This document shows positions 30,008 to 41,310 of a stretch of 64,000 nt of DNA, piece by piece; position 1 is the stretch's first letter, and each line of letters opens with the position of its first letter. The position numbers and the translations under genes are program-made. The DNA is taken from contig CAWBKY010000001.1 in the NCBI GenBank assembly GCA_963789555.1, forward strand, positions 88,551 through 152,550, given 5' to 3'. The notes beneath the pieces are model-generated. The model made no database searches. It had not been told where the DNA came from and saw only the letters and a program-made list of their open reading frames with translations. This DNA is from JACXTP01 sp963789555 (GTDB lineage Archaea > Thermoplasmatota > Thermoplasmata > Methanomassiliicoccales > UBA472).

Positions 30008-31782
30008 ATGGAAGAGATGCGTTGGGACCTGAGCGAGCTGGTGAAGAGCACCGAGACCGGCAGCGTGACCGCCGAGCTCGATCGAGCGGTGGCGGACGCG
30101 GAGCGTTTCGCAACCGGATACCGAGGCCGCATCGCCACACTTGGCCCCGAGGGCATCAAGGGGATGCTGGAACGCTACGATGCCATGCAGGACGAGCACG
30201 AGGGCGTCACCATGTACTGCGCCCTGTCCTTCGCCGCCAACACCGCCGATCCAACATCGAACCAACTATATTCGGCCATGGTCTCCGCCCGCACCAAGAT
30301 GGGCCAGAGCCTGGCGTTCATGGACGTGGAGCTGGGCCAGCTTCTGATGGCCAGGCCCGAGATGGTCCACGACCCGTCATTGAAGCTCTACCGCCACTAC
30401 CTGGAGAGGCAGCTCCGCTCCGCCCCCCATCTGCTCTCCGAGGCGGAGGAGAAGGTCATCATGGCCAAGGACAAGAACGGCATCGTCAACTGGTCCAAAC
30501 TGCAGAGCACCTGGCTCAGTTCCCGGTCGTTCAAGGTGACCAAGGGCGGGGAGGAGCGCACCATGGCCTATGGCGAGATAGCCTCGTTCCCTTCCGACCC
30601 GGACAGACAGTACCGCCGCTCCGCATACCAGGCCATCGGCACCGCCTTGGCGGCGGACGAGCTGCTGTACACGGAAGCGCTCCGTTCCATCTGGAACGAC
30701 CATCTGGAGATGTGCTCCCTGCGCGGTTACAGTCCCCGCTGGACTCCAGCCTCCTCGTCAACGATGTGGACGAGGCCACCATCAAGACCCTGATGGCCAC
30801 GGTGCAAGGGCACAGCGACCTCTTCATCGAGTTCTACCGCCTCAAGGCCAAGCTCATGGGCCTGGACCGGCTGGCGCTCTGGGACATATTGGCGCCGGTG
30901 CCGCGAGGGGAGGACCGTAACTATACCTGGCAGGAGTCCCGCGCCCTGGTGGTCTCCGCCTACCGGTCCTTCGACCCCCAATGGGCCGCCTGGGCCGACG
31001 AGATGTTCGCCCGGAGGCATATCGACGGCGAGGTGCGCAAGGGCAAGCGCGCCGGCGCCTTCTGCTCGGACTGGATGGCCGGCCGGACCGCCTACATCCT
31101 GCAGAGCTTCAACGGGCGCCGGAACGATGTCAACACCCAGGCCCACGAGATGGGGCACGCCATCCATGCCTACCTGGTGAGCCGCAACCAAACCCCGACG
31201 AACGCCCTGGCCTCCTATTGCGTGGCCGAGTGCGGGAGCATATTCGGCGAGCTCCTCCTGGCCGAGGAGATGCTGCGCCAGGCCAAGGACGACGAGGAGA
31301 GGCGCTCGGTGCTGATCGGGCTGATGGACATGTTCTGCTACATCGTGTCCATGGTCTCCATACGTTACCATTTCGAGGAGAGCGTGTACGGGGTGTTCAA
31401 GAAGGGGGAGAGCCCGGACGCCGCCACCCTCAGCCGGCTCTGGACCGAGGCCAAGGACTCCATCTACCATGGGGACATGGAGGACATGGCGGAGACGCGC
31501 ATGGACTGGGCGCGCATACCGCACCACTTCATGGCCGGGCTGCGCTTCTACAACTACCCCTACATCTTCGCCCAGCTGTTCGTCTTCGCCCTCTATCGCC
31601 TGTACAAGGAGCAGGGGGAGGCCTTCGTGCCCCGGATGAACCAGCTGCTGGCCGCCGGATCGAGCCTGTCGGCCGCGGAACTGGGTCAGCTCATGGGCTT
31701 CGACATCGCCAAGGCGGACTTCTGGGAGAAGGGATTCGTCCAGGCCGAGGAGTTCTTGGCGCAATTGAAGGCGCTGCTCTGA
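30008..31782 (+). CDS. pepF: M3 family oligoendopeptidase F (one frameshift)
   Basis: About 591 residues from ATG 30008, preceded by GGAAGGAGG. N-terminal helical PepF domain (MEEMRWDLSELVKS onward). The frame changes near 30735, resuming LDSSLLVNDVDEATIKTL. The zinc motif HEMGH is at 31144-31158 with the downstream Glu in SYCVAECGSIFGELLL, and the conserved FYNYPYIFAQLF and FWEKGF regions follow. Cytosolic zinc peptidase cleaving short peptides, plausibly downstream of the proteasome. Separated from taw1 by 50 bases in the same direction. Confidence 0.92.
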
Positions 31783-31946
31783 TCCTACGAAAACAGACCT
31801 CAATGGATAGTGGCCGCTGGTCTCGAGATCCGATCCGGTCCATTGCCCTGGCCACCGTCAGATACGAGCCGCGGATGGGGACTTCAACTGCAGGAGGTCC
31901 CAATCAGCGCCAATCCATCCAGAGGCCTCGGGGTGGAGGGTATGGC

Positions 31947-33857
31947 TCACTTCACCCGGATGGTCTCCAGGTTCATCGGGGCCCGGGTCTCGATGTTGAA
32001 CTTCTTGTAGATGGCGGAGGCCAGGTCGATGCACTTGTGCTCCTCGCCGTGGCCGATGATGATGCGCTCCGGCTTCGGTTCCAGGGTGGCGATGTAGTTG
32101 ATGAGCTGGCGCCGGTCCGAGTGGCCGGAGAACCCGTCCACCGTCTCGGTGCTCATCTTGAAGCTGACCTGGATGGGCTTGCCCTTCTCCATCATGTTCA
32201 GCTCGGAGACGCCCTTCTGGATCTTGCGGCCCATGGTCCCCTCCGCCTGGTAACCCACGAAGACCATGGAGTTGGTCGGCTCGTCGGCCCAGCACTTGAT
32301 GTACTCGAGCACCGGCCCTCCGTTGACCATGCCTCCGGTGGCCAGCACGATGCAGGAGTCCGGGTCGTGGCAGATCTTCTCCCTCATGTCCTGGGAGTCG
32401 ACGCGCTTGAATATGTCGGACAGGAACGGGTTCTGCCCCATCTGGAAGATCTGGGTGCGGAGCTGGGAGTTCAGGTACTCCGGGTAAGCGGTATGGATGG
32501 CGGTGGCCTCGAAGATCATGCCATCGAGGTACACCGGCGCCTTGTCGATCTTGCCGGTGCGCATCAGTTCCTCGATCACCAGCATGACCTCCTGAGAACG
32601 ACCGACGGCGAAGACGGGCACCACGACCTTGCCCTTCCTGGCGAAGGTGCGCTCGATGATGCCCTTCAGTTGCGTCGCCGCATCGGTACGGGAAGGCTGG
32701 ATGTCATGGTAGCCGCCATAGGTGGACTCGATGATCATGGTCTCCAGGCGGGGGAACTTGTTGGTGGTGGCGTTGAAGAGCCAGGTGCGCTCGAACTTCA
32801 TGTCCCCTGTGAACGCGATGTTGTAGAGGCCGTCGCCGATGTGGAAGTGGCAGACGGCGGAGCCGAGGATGTGCCCGGCGTTCTGGAAGGTGAGGCGGAC
32901 GTCCGGTGCGATGTCGGTCGTCTCCCCGTACTTCAGGGGGATGCAGCGCTTCACCATCTCGCGGACGTCGGCGGACTCGAAAGGCACCTTCTTGTTCTCA
33001 CCGGCGGAGACCTTGATGGAGTCCAGCAGGAGCAGCGACATGAGGTCGCGGGTGGGGGCGGTGCAATAGACCGGCCCATCATACCCGTACTTGTACAGCG
33101 CGGGCAAAAGGCCGCAGTGGTCCAGATGGGCATGGGTGATGACGATGGCGTCGAGACGGTCCAATGGCTGGATCTCCGGCGCGTCGAAATATGGTTTGCC
33201 GGAATCGGAGGCGTCGATGCCGCAGTCGATGAGCACCTTGCTCTCCCGGGTGGACAATAATGAGGCGGAGCGCCCGACCTCGCGGTAGCCGCCCAGGGCG
33301 GTCATGCGGATCCAGCTCTCCCCTTCCAGCTTGGGCCGGGCCAGACGTCGGCCGACCTTGCGCAGGAAGTCCTTGCGCTCGTTCTGCACCTTCTCGTTGC
33401 GCAGATAGTTGCGTATGTCGGAGACGGTCTTGGACGGGATCGGTGGCGCGCGGACCACCTTCGGGGCCCAGCCCACCTCCTTCTTGATCTCGTTGAGGAC
33501 CGAGCCCTGCTTGCCGATGACCAGGCCGGGGGCCATGGCCTCGATGGTGACCTCGCCGGTCTCCGGCTCGAAGTAGATGTCGGTGATCTGGGCGTCCTCG
33601 GGGATGATCTCGCGGATGCGCTTCTCCACGGAGTCCGGGTCGGCCAGCGTAGATGGGTCGGGGCGGATGGCCACGCGCTTGCGCAGCCCTTGCGCCAACT
33701 GCCTCACTATGTCGTTGTTGGAGGCGAACGCCTCCATGTCCTGGGTGTAGATGACCACTATCGGGCCCTCGAAATCGATAGAAGTGATATTGATGTGGGA
33801 CGGAACTATCTTCCGTACCTGCTCACGGGCCTCGTCAAAAATGCGTTCGTTGCTCAT
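31947..33857 (-). CDS. KH-domain beta-CASP ribonuclease aCPSF1
   Basis: 636 residues, intact, the full family length. Two N-terminal KH-type domains with GLVIGKQG at 111-118, then a metallo-beta-lactamase domain with THAHLDH (241-247), GHILGSA and FTGDMK, then the beta-CASP domain and a second MBL part ending in FSGHSDRRQL and GHGEEHKC. This archaeal CPSF73 homologue cleaves transcripts after U-rich sequences and drives transcription termination. A TATA-like ttatattg (33875-33883) only about 20 bases from ATG suggests a very short leader. The gap 31783-31946 to the convergent pepF contains no gene. Confidence 0.96.
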   Translation of the reverse strand: MSNERIFDEAREQVRKIVPSHINITSIDFEGPIVVIYTQDMEAFASNNDIVRQLAQGLRKRVAIRPDPSTLADPDSVEKRIREIIPEDAQITDIYFEPETGEVTIEAMAPGLVIGKQGSVLNEIKKEVGWAPKVVRAPPIPSKTVSDIRNYLRNEKVQNERKDFLRKVGRRLARPKLEGESWIRMTALGGYREVGRSASLLSTRESKVLIDCGIDASDSGKPYFDAPEIQPLDRLDAIVITHAHLDHCGLLPALYKYGYDGPVYCTAPTRDLMSLLLLDSIKVSAGENKKVPFESADVREMVKRCIPLKYGETTDIAPDVRLTFQNAGHILGSAVCHFHIGDGLYNIAFTGDMKFERTWLFNATTNKFPRLETMIIESTYGGYHDIQPSRTDAATQLKGIIERTFARKGKVVVPVFAVGRSQEVMLVIEELMRTGKIDKAPVYLDGMIFEATAIHTAYPEYLNSQLRTQIFQMGQNPFLSDIFKRVDSQDMREKICHDPDSCIVLATGGMVNGGPVLEYIKCWADEPTNSMVFVGYQAEGTMGRKIQKGVSELNMMEKGKPIQVSFKMSTETVDGFSGHSDRRQLINYIATLEPKPERIIIGHGEEHKCIDLASAIYKKFNIETRAPMNLETIRVK

Positions 33858-33921
33858 GCACGTTCACTTGGGAATTATATTGTTGGAAAGGACAAATATG
33901 GGGGTTTGGGAATGGGTTTGT

Positions 33922-34573
33922 TCACGGCTTGGGCACGGTGATGCCCATGCGCGAGGCGCGTTTCAGGATCTCTTCCTGGGAGACCACGACGTAGCCGTCC
34001 TTGGTGATGGTGACTATCTCCATGCCATCGCCGCTGGCCGAGTCGCGCTTCATGGCGGCGTTCAGGGCCCGGATGCCCAGGTTGATGGCGTCGTCCAGGG
34101 AGAGGTCCTTCTTGTAGTGGTCCTCCAGGACACCGTAGGCGAACAGAGAACCTGAACCGATGGACGCGTAGTGGTCGCCGATGCAACCACCGGCGGCGTC
34201 GATGCTGTACACCTGCCCACCGCTGCGGTCCCAGCCGCCCACGATGAGGCCGACATAGAAGTAACCGTGCAGCGCCCCCGCCTCTCCTCAGGATGTTGGA
34301 GAGCATGGTGGCGGCGGACTTCACCGGCATGGGGGTCTGTCGCTTCAGGTTGTACAGCTCGACCTCGGCCTTCATGTACCGGGCCAGGATCTGGGCGTCG
34401 CCGACCAGACCGGCGGTGGTGAGGCCGATGTTGTTGTCGATCCTGAATACCTTCTGCACTTCCTTGTGAGCGATGATATTACCCATGGTAGCGCGGTGCT
34501 CTGTGGCCAGCACCACTCCGTCAGCGTTGACGATCCCGATGGTGGTAGTACCTGTTTTTAGCTGCTCTGACAT
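33922..34573 (-). CDS. psmB: Proteasome beta subunit (one frameshift)
   Basis: About 216 residues. Short propeptide MSEQLKTG followed by the catalytic N-terminal threonine of TTTIGIVNADGVVLATEHRATMGN, with Lys33-region and GLVGDAQILARYMKAE typical of the family. The frame changes near 34285 (within a GC-rich run), resuming LHGYFYVGLIVGGWD, SIDAAGGCIGDHYASIGSGS and KRDSASGDGMEIVTI. Together with an alpha subunit elsewhere it forms the 20S proteasome. GAGGTG sits at 34579-34584 before ATG. One break in an essential gene again suggests a sequence error. Confidence 0.93.
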
Positions 34574-34639
34574 TATGACACCTCTAGAACAGTCAAAAGG
34601 ATTAACAGTTTTGCCTGTTGCCCTCAAAATAGTAGCTTC

Positions 34640-34650
34640 TCTATATAAAC
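34640..34650 (-). promoter_or_regulatory. TATA box of the proteasome beta gene
   Basis: On the minus strand gtttatatag is a good archaeal TATA box about 70 bases before the psmB ATG, giving a leader of about 45 nt that includes the GAGGTG ribosome binding site. Confidence 0.55.
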
Positions 34651-34709
34651 GTTATCCAATCCTATCCGAACCTGAGAGGCATGAAATTCTTGCCGTCCAG
34701 GTGTCCCAT

Positions 34710-35245
34710 TCAGCCTTCCACCGCCTTCTTGCGGTCGGGTAGCAGCACCTCGCGGGCGATGATGGCCAGGAAGAAGGCCAAGGCGATGCCGGCCAGCAGC
34801 CCCGTCGCGGTGCGGAGCAGGTTGTTGGACTCGTAGTCGGTGATGGCCTGGATGCCCCCGTCCAAGGCCATGGGCAAGGCCAAAAGCACCACCATGTAGA
34901 AGCGGGGCCGGAAGTTGACGACCACCGTGATGGCCAGACCGACCACTATGCCTATGAATATCCCCAGGTCGCGGGAGCAGATGGGCAATTGGTTGTCGTT
35001 CAGGTAGTAGGAGCGGGAGGCCATCTGATGGCAGTTCACGTCCCCGAACCCGTAGACCGCCCCGGCCACCGGGTTCATCTCCGCCGTCCTTCGGGCGTTG
35101 TCGACCTGCCGATCTTGCCCGACAGGTCGCCAACGCTGCCAGCTGGCTCGGTGAAAGGGACCAGGAGCATCAAGAGCAATAGACCGGAGAAGAAGACCAG
35201 GAGCACTATGCGCACATGGCGCAGTCTTCCCTCAAGGTCGGCCAT
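34710..35245 (-). CDS. DUF2085 family membrane protein (one frameshift)
   Basis: About 178 residues. ATG 35245 opens a hydrophobic helix (IVLLVFFSGLLLLLMLLVPF). After a change near 35100 the DUF2085 core follows: VNCHQMASRSYYLNDNQLPICSRDLGIFIGIVVGL, then two further membrane segments and a basic C-terminus. The CHQ...RS...LP.C.RD signature is diagnostic. The conserved Cys and His may bind metal or heme, but no function is known. Confidence 0.78.
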
Positions 35246-35335
35246 GTCGCTGAGTAGCCTCGACCGCTAGATAACCGTTTCTGCGGTATCATTGTCCGTT
35301 CCGTGCCAATTTTGATATGCTCCCCGCCCATTGCC

Positions 35336-35749
35336 ATGTCCGTGCAGTCAGACGTCCCCCCTGAGCTCAAGGCCCTTTCCCATTTCCATGGCCATCTCGG
35401 CCCGTACGTGGTCATCGGCTACCGCATGGGTTCGCTCGCCAAGGCCGAGCTGGTCGGCAAGACCAAGGCCGTGGTACGTTCTGGACTGAGGCCGCCGCTT
35501 TCCTGCCTCGCGGATGGGGTGCAGTTCTCCTCGGGGTGCACCCTCGGCAAGGGCAACATCGAGGTATTGGACGAGGGCTTGGCCCAGGCCACGTTCTCGG
35601 CCGGGGACCGCGTCCTCCTCGTCACCCTGAAGGAAGAGGTGAGGCGGGACATCGATGCCAACATGCGCAAGGAGAACGAGGTCCACCTGGCCATGAGCAT
35701 CTATCGGGCGGAGCTCGATTCCCTTTTCGAGATCAAGCGATCGTGGTGA
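35336..35749 (+). CDS. Short FmdE-like protein
   Basis: 137 residues. The FmdE motif appears as FHGHLGPYVVIGYRMG, and further on DGVQFSSGCTLGKGNI. In canonical FmdE, linked to formylmethanofuran dehydrogenase operons, the first motif is HGHLCPG and a C-terminal zinc ribbon follows. Here the Cys is replaced by Gly and the zinc ribbon is absent. The role is therefore uncertain. The 3' end overlaps the convergent pilus platform gene by about 17 bases. Confidence 0.72.
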   Translation: MSVQSDVPPELKALSHFHGHLGPYVVIGYRMGSLAKAELVGKTKAVVRSGLRPPLSCLADGVQFSSGCTLGKGNIEVLDEGLAQATFSAGDRVLLVTLKEEVRRDIDANMRKENEVHLAMSIYRAELDSLFEIKRSW

Positions 35750-37482
35750 GGCCCTCCGCGGCGACCAGGAAGGCGATGGCATAGGTCATCACCGCCACTG
35801 GCGCCCTTTTCGCGAATTGGTACATGGCCCCGCGCGGGTCGCGCGCCGCCGATCATCATATGGTTGAAGTAGGTCACGACGGCGCACAGCTCCAACGCGT
35901 AAAGGCCGCCGATGAGCATCAGGCCGTCATAGCCTTGGTCCGAGCCGGTCACCGTGGATACGACCTGGAACAGGCTCGCGGTCACAGCCAGCACGATCGG
36001 CGCGAAGTAGGTGGCGGTGTGGGCCATCATGTCCACCACTCCCTGCAACCGCTCCCTCATCTTCGCCTCGGTGGACTGCAGGTCGCTCAGGTACTGGGCC
36101 AGGTTCAACGCGGTGCGGGTGGCCGCCCTCGGGTCCACCATGGCGCACCGCACCACCGTGGAGAAGGCCTGGCGCAGCATCGGCGAGACGGATCCGGAAG
36201 GCCTCGTCGCCCTCCAATGCCTGGGCCACGTCCTCCCTACCGGTGCGGACCAGATGCAGCACCCGTCGGCAAAGGTCCCGGGCCATGCCCTCCTTGCCGT
36301 TGGACAGCTCCGTCAACGCCGTCTCGAAGGACCCTCCGCTGGCCAGATGGTTGCCGATGAGGAACAGTGCCAGCACCAGCTCCCTCTCCACCTTGGGCCG
36401 TTGCACGGACCGTTGTGCCAATCGCGCCAGCGCAGGAGGAACCATGCCGAGGCCCCGAAGGCGATGATCGGTCAAGGTGACCAATGGGTCCAGGCCCAAG
36501 AACGCCGTGCCGAGCCCGATGGCGATCACCATCACCAGGACGGCGAGGTCCTTGCGGTCCAGGACGGAGCCCTGTGCCGGCCCTCGCATAGGATGCCGCC
36601 GCAGTACGCTCTGGGCATACACGAAGGTGCAGGCGGGGAAGACCACCAGCATCAACAGGGCCACCACCGGCAGCGTGACCGGAGGGGAGGCGAAGCCATC
36701 GGTGCCAGTGGACCCGACGGACATCAGCGGCATGAGCGAGAACAGCATCACCGGCAGCAGAACGCCGAAGGCGAAGAGCACCATGGTGGGCACGGAGAGC
36801 GAGGCCACATAGCGCTCGCCCTTCTCCCTCACGCCCTCCAGCACCAGCCAGTTCGCACGGTCCAACAGTCGGTCTATCCCCCCTCGCGTGCCTTGCTTGG
36901 TGGAGGCGATGGTGAGGACCAAGGCTTGTCGGAGCCCATCGTTCAGCTCTCCGAGCGAGGTGGACAGGTCCATGATGGCGCCCTCCAGTCCCACCGCCCG
37001 TCCGGACATGGCCTCCCACCAGCTCTGTCTCAGGCGACGGTTCAGCGGACCCTCTCCGACGGCGGCAGCGGAGACCGCCCCCTCCAGCGAGGGCCTGACA
37101 TTGATGCTCATGCTCAGAACCCCTATGATGGAGGGCGAATCGCGCAGTATGGCGCGTTCCTCCTCCAGGGCCCGCTGCTTCGCGAACGAGAGGGTGGTGG
37201 AGCAGGCGATGAACGGCAGCATCAGAAGGCCCAACGAGGCGAAGAGCAGCTGCTGCAGCGGAAGGACGATGCTGAGCAGGACGGCGAGGACGGAGGAGAG
37301 CGAGGAGTAAGCGATAAGCGAGGTGAAGGCGGCCGAGCGGACCGCATCGACCTCGATGCCGTTGCGTTCCATCCAGGCGACCTCCGCTCCCATAGCCGTC
37401 GTCGCTTGGCGAACCAGGCCGGCGCCTTCAGCCTGGCCCACCGGGAGACGCGCTGGCGGTGATCGGCCACCCGATCGCCCAT
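35733..37482 (-). CDS. Type II/IV secretion platform protein, TadB/C-like (frameshifts)
   Basis: About 583 residues once rejoined. ATG 37482 overlaps the stop of the ATPase gene (TGATG). A basic N-terminus (RWARLKAPAWFAKRRRLWERR) is followed, after a change near 37395, by GspF-type blocks: SLIAYSSLSSVLAVLLSIVLPLQQLLFASLGLL, a cytoplasmic helical bundle (SPSIIGVLSMSINVRPSLEGAVSAA), a membrane pair, and a second bundle that continues after a change near 36190 (MLRQAFSTVVRCAMVDPRAATRTAL). A final shift near 35840 gives the last helix ending EGLTTIA. It anchors the pilus-assembly ATPase encoded just upstream. Confidence 0.78.
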
Positions 37483-39216
37483 CAGGCCATCCCCCTCAAC
37501 CTCTCGCGGAACTGTCCCAGGAACGCCTCCGGTTCCGTCCGGGCCTGCTCCAGCCGGCCCCAGAGGAACTCGTTGCAATCGCAGACCGCGGCCGGGCCGA
37601 CCAGGTCCTTGGGGCTGTTCTCCTGGGCCTCGACCTGCAGGCGCCGCATCTCTCCGCGCAGCCAGATGTTGTCCCATGCCTCCTCGGTCTCGATCCCCCA
37701 GGAGGCGGCCACCCGCGCCACCACCTCGCAACCGCCCTCCACCGTCCCACCGTTCAGGGCGTCCAACATCTGATCGAACTGGCCCGGGCCTCGCTCCTTG
37801 GCCAATGCCGCCACCTCGGACAATCGGCGCACCTGGCGATGCGAGCCCAGGGGCCTGGTCAGGGCCAGGCTCAGGATGACGTCGGTGGCGCTGAAGGCCT
37901 CAGGCGCTATGCCCATGTCGTGCACCACTCGCTCATAGACGGACCGAGCGGAATCGCCATGGATGGTGCCCAGCACGGCCGACCCGGCCTTCCCGGTGCG
38001 CATGCTCTCGTACAATGTGGCCGCCTCTCGGCCGCGCACCTCCCCCATCACCAGCGCCGATTCGCCTAGGCGCAGTGATACGCGGAGCGCCTCCTCCGCC
38101 GCCTGGTCCACCCCCTTGTCCAGTCCGCCCTCGATCAGTAACGACTGGGCGCGATAGCCGAGCTCCTGCATCTTGCGCACCGGTAGTTCGAGGGTGTCCT
38201 CTATGGCCAGGACGCGCTGCGAAGGGGGGAGCTCGAACATCACGGCGGAAAGCAACGAGGACTTTCCCGCGCCGCGGGGACCGCATACCAGCATGCTGCA
38301 GCGCCCGTCCACCAGAAAGGAGATGAGCCCGGCCGCCTGAGCGGTCAGGGTGCCGTTCTGCACCAGGCGCAGCAGGGTCCAGGCCTTGCGGGAATGACGG
38401 CGCAACGCCAGGGCGGGCCCGTGGGGGCTGAGCGGCTGGCCGACCAACGTGGCCCGGGAATCGAAACCGGGCACATCCGTCTCCAGCACCGGGAAGGCCT
38501 CGGAGAAGGGTCGCCGGCTATAGTAGCGCAACCGGGTGATCAGGGCCTGAAGCTCCAGGTCGGAAAGCAGCAGGTTGGTCTCGGCCCGGACCGTCGAGCT
38601 GGATCCGGAAGCCCCGCCCAAGGTGACATGCACCGGGACCGAGGCGCAAGGGGCGTCGACATAGATGTCCTCCACCCGATCGTCCAGAGGAGATGCTCCA
38701 ATGCACCGAAGCCCACGGTGTAACGGACCGCCACCTCGGCCAACTGGTCGATGGTGGCGGCTGGTTGGGACGCGGGGCCTCTCCTTCCTCGGCACGGTGA
38801 GGGCGAGCGACCTCCTTGCCAGTTCCAACGAGTGGTGGCGGAGCGATCGGGAAACCGTCGGCCTGCGCTGGCGGGCAGCTTCTGATCGACCGCATCGCCT
38901 CCAATACCCTGGAGACCTCCTTCGGCCCGAGGGAGGCCTCCCATGGGTCGAGATGGTAAACGGTCCGGGTGCCGCCCAGGTCATAGATGCGGACCCTCCC
39001 GCCCTTCAGGTATCGGTCCTCGACCGGCTCGATGGCCGAGGCCGAACGCTCCAACGTCCAGACCGGAGAGAAAGGCGATGGCGCCCTGGATAGGTCCCCT
39101 TTCTCCTCCTGGCGGTTGGGCGGGGAGATGCATATCCGTGCCGTTGCGCCATTCCCTTCGATGCCGACGGCCGTACCATGGTCCTCGCGTCCCGTTCCGA
39201 TGTGAAGTTTCCTCAT
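37482..39216 (-). CDS. Type II/IV secretion ATPase, archaeal TadA-like (frameshifts)
   Basis: About 578 residues from ATG 39216 (MRKLHIGTG). The N-terminal part includes YDLGGTRTVYHLDPWEASLGPKEV, with frame changes near 38880 and 38705, then LDDRVEDIYVDAP. The ATPase core has Walker A CGPRGAGKSSLL, an Asp box (AIEDTLEL), Walker B region SALVMGEVRGREA and the His box GTIHGDSARSVYERVV. These are the features of PilT/GspE/TadA hexameric ATPases. With the platform gene behind it and pilin-like genes 2 kb away on the other strand it forms a small type IV pilus-like set. Confidence 0.85.
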
Positions 39217-39290
39217 TTTGACCCCCGCCATGCCACCGGGGGCCAAGGTCATAAAGCACCGAACTAACTGTAGGCTACGCCAGGGCGACA

Positions 39291-39298
39291 TTAAATAG
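39291..39298 (+). promoter_or_regulatory. TATA box of the U32 gene
   Basis: The sequence ttaaatag lies 23-30 bases before ATG 39321, the spacing of a leaderless archaeal transcript. No Shine-Dalgarno is seen. Confidence 0.55.
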
Positions 39299-39320
39299 AG
39301 AATGTCCTTATCCGAAGCTC

Positions 39321-41244
39321 ATGGAACTGCTCGCCCCCGTTGGCGGAAAGGAGACCCTGAAGGCGGCCATCATGGGTGGAGCGGACGCTGTCTATCTGGC
39401 CGGAAAGGACTTCGGCGCCCGTCGCATGGCCCAGAACTTCACGGACGAGGAGCTGAAGGCGGCCATCGCCTATGCCCACCAGAACAAGGTAAAGGTCTAT
39501 GTGGCCGTGAACACGCTGATCAAGCAGTCCGAGCTGTCCTCCGCGCTGTCCTTCGCCGACGCGCTCGCTTCCATGGGGGCGGACGCCATCATCGTGCAGG
39601 ACCGGGGTCTGATGCGCTCCATCCTGGACAATCTGGACATCCCGGTCCATGCCTCCACCCAGATGGGCATCCACGATCCTTACGCCGCCCTCTGGGCGGA
39701 GAAGGAGGGACTGCAGAGGGCCATACTCTCCCGGGAGCTGACCCTGGCCCAGATCGAGGCGGTCAAACGGAGGACGCAGATAGGGCTGGAGGTGTTCATA
39801 CATGGGGCCTTGTGCTATTGCTTCTCCGGCGGGTGCCTCTTCTCCAGCATGCTGGGGGGCAGGAGCGGCAACCGAGGGCTTTGCGCCCAGCCCTGCGGAA
39901 GAGGTACAAGCTCGGCGACCAGGAAGGTTACCTGCTCAGCCCGGCGGACACCTTTGGCGTGGACTCGGTGCCGGAGCTGATGAGGATCGGGGTGGTCTCG
40001 CTCAAGATCGAGGGCCGCATGCGCAGCCCGATGTACGTCTACTACGCCTCCCGGATCTATCGCTCGGTCATCGATAGGGCGGCCAAGGGCGAGAAGGAGC
40101 TCATCACCGACAGGGAACGCGACCTGCTGGAGACGGTCTTCAACCGCGGATTCAGCCGAGGTTATCTGATGGACGAGAGCGTCATGCAGACGGCCTACGC
40201 GGAGTCGCGCGGGCAGCCATTGGGCCAGGGCCAAATGGTGGCGGGCTCCATGACCCTCCGGACCGAGCGGTTGGCCCGGGGCGACGGCATCACATTGTAC
40301 CAGGGCGATCAGAAGGTTGGGGGTTTCGAGGTCCGTTCCGACCCGCGCAAGAGCGGTGAGATGCTGCTGCGCTCCCCCTTCCCGATACCCGATGGGACTT
40401 ATCAGGTCTACAAGACCAAGGACCGGGAGTTCGAGGACCTGCAGGCAAGGATAGGGACGATGGAGCTCAGACCGATGCCGGTGAGGCGGCGAGAGGTGGA
40501 GCTGCCCATGCGCGACCGAGGCCGTCGCCACCGGGACCCGGAGCTTTCGTTCTACGTCTCCTCCTTGAAGACCATGGAGGCGGTGCTGCCCTTCGCCGAC
40601 CGGATCTATTACGAGACATCGCCCTCCCTGGAAAAGGCCATGGCCTACTGCTCCGAACAGGGCGCGGAGATCGTACCGCTATTGCCCCGAATATCCCCCG
40701 AGGTCCCGGAGCTGGAGAGCGACCGGATCATGGTGTGCACGCTGGGCCAAGCGGAAAGGTATCGGGAACGCCAGCTCTACGGGCACAGCTCCTGAACTGC
40801 TTCAACTCCCTCACCGTCCCCGAGCTGTACCAATATACCTTATCGGTGGAGCTGGCCCGGGAGGACATCGCCGACATCGCGCGAAGCACCGAGGCCAGGA
40901 TCGAGGTGATGGTCTTCGGCCGGGCGGAGCTCATGGTCACCAAGGACCCCTGCATCAAGGAAGGGTCGTTGATCGATGAGATGGGGGCCCGTTTCCAAGT
41001 GTACCGGGACCACCAGGGCTACGCCCACATCCTCAATTCGGCGGACACGTTCCTGTTGGACCACATGGTGGAGCTGGAGCGCATGGGGGTGGACTCGTTC
41101 GGTCTGGACATGCGGAGGCGGCATCCCGACCTGGCGGGGTTGGCGGCCGAAGTGTTCTCCCAGCGCGACCTCCGGAGGAAATCGGCATTGCGCAAGAAGT
41201 GCGGCCCCATCACCTCGGCCCATTTCGAGCGGGGCGTGCCTTGA
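39321..41244 (+). CDS. Peptidase U32 family protein (two frameshifts)
   Basis: About 641 residues. Begins MELLAPVGGKETLKAAIMGGADAVYLAGKDFGAR. The U32 signature EVFIHGALCYCFSGGCLFSSMLGGRSGNRGLCAQPC (158-192, several conserved Cys) is followed by a change near 39900, then YLLSPADTFGVDSVPELMRIGVVSLKIEGRMRSP, a beta-rich middle domain, and after a change near 40765 a C-terminal domain to TGA. Relatives include RlhA and TrhP, which hydroxylate rRNA and tRNA in bacteria, and collagenase-like proteins. The archaeal function is unknown. The length with a C-terminal extension fits the large U32 group. Confidence 0.85.
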
Positions 41245-41310
41245 CCGGGTAGCTTGATTGTAATCGTATTCGAAAAAGCATCGGGCCTCGCTCCATGACC
41301 TGGGGCCTTC

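Noticed and set aside
27758..30793. One uninterrupted 1011-codon frame running from rfcL through taw1 into pepF
   Set aside because: It is not a fusion protein. The frame joins real segments of three genes only because of frameshifts. The proper RfcL end (PIP box and TGA 29007-29009), the taw1 ATG and the pepF ribosome site are all visible.
30981..33260. A 759-codon frame overlapping pepF and antisense to aCPSF1
   Set aside because: Composition is an Arg/Gly/His-rich shadow of GC-rich genes. Both pepF and aCPSF1 are well supported in other frames.
36011..37462. A 483-codon frame antisense to the pilus platform gene
   Set aside because: Gln/His/Arg-rich shadow without recognisable domains, opposite a gene with clear GspF-type features.
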